Origin: CAYQMF01 sp964418595
GTDB taxonomy: Bacteria > Planctomycetota > UBA1135 > UBA2386
Assembly (NCBI GenBank): GCA_964418595.1
Contig: CAYQMF010000013.1
Span: forward strand, 1-64,000
Reading direction: 5' to 3'
DNA: 64,000 bases
Part shown: positions 59,801 through 64,000 of the stretch, piece after piece
How positions within the stretch are numbered: position 1 is the stretch's first letter
How the letters are laid out: every line of letters begins with the position of its first letter
Notes under the pieces: model-generated
What the model saw: only the letters and a program-made list of their open reading frames with translations
Database searches by the model: none
Told to the model about the DNA's origin: nothing
Position numbers and translations under genes: made by a program

Positions 59801-61701
59801 ATGACGACGCACCTACGGAGCAAGATCCTCGCCGCCCTGATCCTGGTCGCGGTGGCGCTGCTCGCCGCGACGGCGTGGATCCACGAATCGGTCCTGCTAC
59901 CGAGCTTCGTGGCCCTGGAGCGGCAGCAGGCCACGCGGAACCTCGATCGGGGCACGGAGGCGCTGCAGAACGAGCTGGAGCACGTCAGCGACTTCGTGGG
60001 GGACTGGTCGGGCTGGGACGACACTTACAAGTACATCGCCGATGGCAACGCGGAATACGCGAAGTCGAACCTCGAGACCGACGTGTTCCGCGAGGACAGC
60101 TTCGACTTCCTCTGCTACCTGCGTCCGGACGGCACGGAGCAATGGCGCGGGGGCCTGATCGACGGCGAGCAGCCGGACCTCGCCGAGTTGCCGGCCGGCC
60201 GCTGGCCGCTGGATCACCCTTTGCTCGCGACCCCCACGCTGCAGGACGTCCGGACCACGATCGTCGTCACGAAACACGGCCCCCTGCTGATGGCGTCGCG
60301 CCCGATCACCGACTCGGCGCGCACCGCGCTGCAGCGCGGCTGGATCATGATGGGCCGGTTCCTCTCGGACGACCGGATCGCGAAGCTGGCGACGCAGACC
60401 CGCCTGCAGCTCCGGATCGTGCCGGCGCGCGATCTCGTGGCCCTGGAGGATCGGGCCGCGTCGATGCGGCTGCGGCACGGTGAAGGGCAGGAGCTGCGCA
60501 TCGTCGACGACCACCGTCTGGTGGCTGCCGCGCTCGTGCCCGGGCTCGAACCCAGCCGCGACGACCTGTTCGTCGAGGTCTCGCTGCCGCGCGCGATCCT
60601 CGCCGAGGGTCGCAACGCGCTGCGCTTCGCCCTGCTGACGAACACGATCGCCGTCCTGTTCGTCTTCGGCGTGCTCATGTGGCTCCTGCAGCGCATCGTC
60701 GTTGGTCCGCTGGGAATGCTGACCCGTCACGCGCTGCGGATCCGCGCCAGCGATGACCTGACCGTCCGCTGCAAGGACTCGCGCCGCGACGAGATCGGCG
60801 TGCTGGGTCGAGAGTTCGACAACATGGTGGAGCGACTCGCCACCTCGCAGTCGCTCCTGCTGGAGCGCGCGCGCGAGGGCGGCATGGCCGAGGTCGCTCG
60901 CTCCGTGCTGCACGATGTCGGCAACGCCCTGCAGGCCGTGCACGCCAATTCCGACCTGCTGCGCCGGCACCTGGGCAGCCGGATGGTGGCCGATCTTCAG
61001 CGCATCAGCGGCCTGCTCGCGGCGCACGCGGGCGACCTGCAGCAGTGGCTGACGACCGACCCGCGGGGGCAGCGCGTGCCGGAGTTCCTGGTCGAACTCG
61101 CGACGGGTCTCGCCACGGAGCACGGCACGATGGCGCGCGAGGTAGAGCAACTCACCGCGGGTCTCGACCACATCGACCACCTGGTGGCCCGCCAGCGGGA
61201 GCACTCCGCGAAGGGCGGCGCCCGGGAGGTCGTCGATCCGGGGGCTCTGTTCGCGGAGGCGGCCCGGATCGGATGTGGAGTCGCCGACCGCGGAGTCACC
61301 TGCGAGATCCGGGTCACGGCGACGCGGCCGCTGCGCGTCGAGAAGCACAAGCTCCTCGCGGTGTTGATCAACCTCGTGCGCAACGCGCGAGAGGCGGTGA
61401 GCTCGATGCCCCAATCGCGACGCACGATCCGGTTCACGGCGGCGGACGAAGGTGGCGATCGCATCCTCTTGACGGTGGCAGACGACGGCGTCGGCATCGC
61501 CGCGGACGACCTCACCCGCATCTTCCAGGGCGGTCTCTCCACCAAGACCGGTGGGGGAGGCATCGGTCTGCACGGCTGCGCCAACAGCGTGCGGGAACTG
61601 GGTGGGCGTCTGTGGGCGGAGAGCGAGGGCCTCGACCGCGGCGCACGCTTCTGCATCGAACTCCCGGCGCGCGCGCCCAGCGAGGTTGCCGAGTGGCTGT
61701 G

Positions 61702-61702
<1 letters not shown>
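59801..61702 (+). CDS. CHASE4-type sensor histidine kinase
   Basis: The 633-residue protein has a membrane segment at residues 7-25 (KILAALILVAVALLAATAW) and an extracytoplasmic CHASE4 domain (HVSDFVGDWSGWDDTYKYIA, about residues 60-260). A second segment follows at about 283-305 (FALLTNTIAVLFVFGVLMWL), then a HAMP linker (RIVVGPLGMLTRHAL) and the kinase core. The phospho-acceptor is His371 in VLHDVGNALQ. The ATP-binding part has NLVRNAREAVSSM, VADDGVGIAADD, and FQGGLSTKTGGGGIGLHGCA. The H-box HDVGNAL is of the HisKA-related class common in planctomycetes. Its stop overlaps the start of the hybrid kinase by one base (TGATG), so the two are translationally coupled and likely one signalling unit. 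Signal unknown. Confidence 0.9.
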
Positions 61703-63429
<1,727 letters not shown>

Positions 63430-63487
63430 TCCCGCACGGTCCGGCCGGGGGTGGACCGGGCGCAGCGCCCCACCGATCATCCGGCGC

Positions 63488-64000
63488 ATGCTCCGCCTCG
63501 TGCTCCGTGGCCTTCTCGCCGTCCTTGCGCTCGCCTGCCCGCTCCCAGCGACGTGGTCGATCATCCTGATCGACGTCCGTACCGGCGAGATCGCGGTGGC
63601 GTCCGCGACGTGCCTGCCGAACTTCGACCTCGCGGTGTGGGTGCCCGTGATCGTCGTGGGCAAGGGCGCGGCCTGCGCGCAGAGCTACGTCGACCCCACA
63701 GGCACGACGCGCATCTACATCCGCGATCAGTTGGCGCTCGGCACGAGTCCGGCGCAGATCCTCAGTGGGCTTGCGGGCTTCGACACCGGGCACCAGTCCC
63801 GGCAGTACGGGATCGTCGATCTCGCCGGGCGCGCGGTCGGTTTCACCGGCACCGGTGCCGGCGGCTTCGCCAGCGACCGCGTGGGTCGCATCGGCGACAT
63901 CGTGTACGCGATCCAGGGCAACGTCCTCACCGGCGGCCCCGTGCTCGCCGCCGCCGAGCTGGCGATCTATTCGACCAACGGTGATCTCGGCGAGAAGCTG
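63488..64000 (+). CDS. Secreted DUF1028-family protein, 3' end outside the window
   Basis: From ATG 63488 an open frame runs past the window end (171 codons seen). A signal peptide (VLRGLLAVLALACPLPA) is followed by TWSIILIDVRTGEIAVASAT, the N-terminal pattern of DUF1028, whose members have an Ntn-hydrolase-like fold with a Thr/Ser-type start to the mature chain. Later features fit as well: VVGKGAACAQSYVDPTGTTR, QYGIVDLAGRAVGFTGTG, and VYAIQGNVLTGGPVLAA. The family has no assigned enzyme activity. The first residue of the mature protein after cleavage at PLPA is Thr, as an N-terminal nucleophile would need, but this is inference. Upstream is the kinase pair, 58 bases away. Confidence 0.8.
   Translation, partial: MLRLVLRGLLAVLALACPLPATWSIILIDVRTGEIAVASATCLPNFDLAVWVPVIVVGKGAACAQSYVDPTGTTRIYIRDQLALGTSPAQILSGLAGFDTGHQSRQYGIVDLAGRAVGFTGTGAGGFASDRVGRIGDIVYAIQGNVLTGGPVLAAAELAIYSTNGDLGEKL

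Overview
The window is GC-rich throughout and reads as one chromosome segment of a Planctomycetota-type bacterium, probably from a lineage known mostly from environmental genomes. The grounds are family-level: an ECF sigma factor coupled to a Ser/Thr kinase with a DWG activation motif, a membrane segment and a WD40 sensor tail; many large secreted proteins with signal peptides, Kelch, ELWxxDGT or other beta-propeller repeats and a recurring C-terminal beta-rich domain; planctomycete-style c-type cytochrome lipoproteins; and CHASE4 and hybrid histidine kinases. No rRNA, tRNA, CRISPR array, phage or transposase gene was seen.

Layout. 0-4 kb: sigma factor plus WD40 kinase, the kinase interrupted by an in-frame TGA. 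4-13 kb: secreted proteins, a PurM-like enzyme, a DinB/YfiT protein and a sialate O-acetylesterase. 13-26 kb: a zinc peptidase, SOUL protein, fasciclin protein, M12B-like metalloprotease, PLP-dependent dehydratase, M1 aminopeptidase, a YtcJ-type amidohydrolase gene broken by a 188-bp repeat, and a thioredoxin-like selenoprotein. 26-36 kb: a DinB protein, hotdog thioesterase, ELWxxDGT protein, diheme lipoprotein and intradiol-dioxygenase-like lipoprotein. 36-42 kb: three tandem paralogous secreted proteins. 42-49 kb: PARG-like protein, glutaredoxin-like selenoprotein, a propeller protein, a membrane protein with a Nudix hydrolase, and a BlaI/BlaR1 pair. 49-59 kb: a Kelch lipoprotein, outer-membrane-type proteins, a MoaD/ThiS-like protein beside a BNR-repeat protein, and an FHA-DUF4388 protein. 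59-64 kb: a CHASE4 sensor kinase translationally coupled to a REC-HK-REC hybrid, then the start of a secreted DUF1028 protein.

Two signals stand out. First, two genes carry an in-frame TGA at a redox-active position (CxU and UxxC), each followed 14 to 22 bases later by a small hairpin at the distance expected of a bacterial SECIS element, so the organism very probably makes selenoproteins. A third in-frame TGA, in the WD40 kinase, looks like a Gly-to-stop change instead. Second, a mosaic, hairpin-rich dispersed repeat family occurs five times in both orientations. It has exchangeable modules; one copy has destroyed a gene, one abuts a truncated gene, and two inverted copies bracket a 4-kb block. 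It has no coding capacity and I recognise no named family.

Most genes stand alone or in pairs. Likely co-translated sets are sigma factor/kinase (GTGA overlap), BlaI/BlaR1 (ATGA), Nudix/membrane protein (TTGA) and the two histidine kinases (TGATG).
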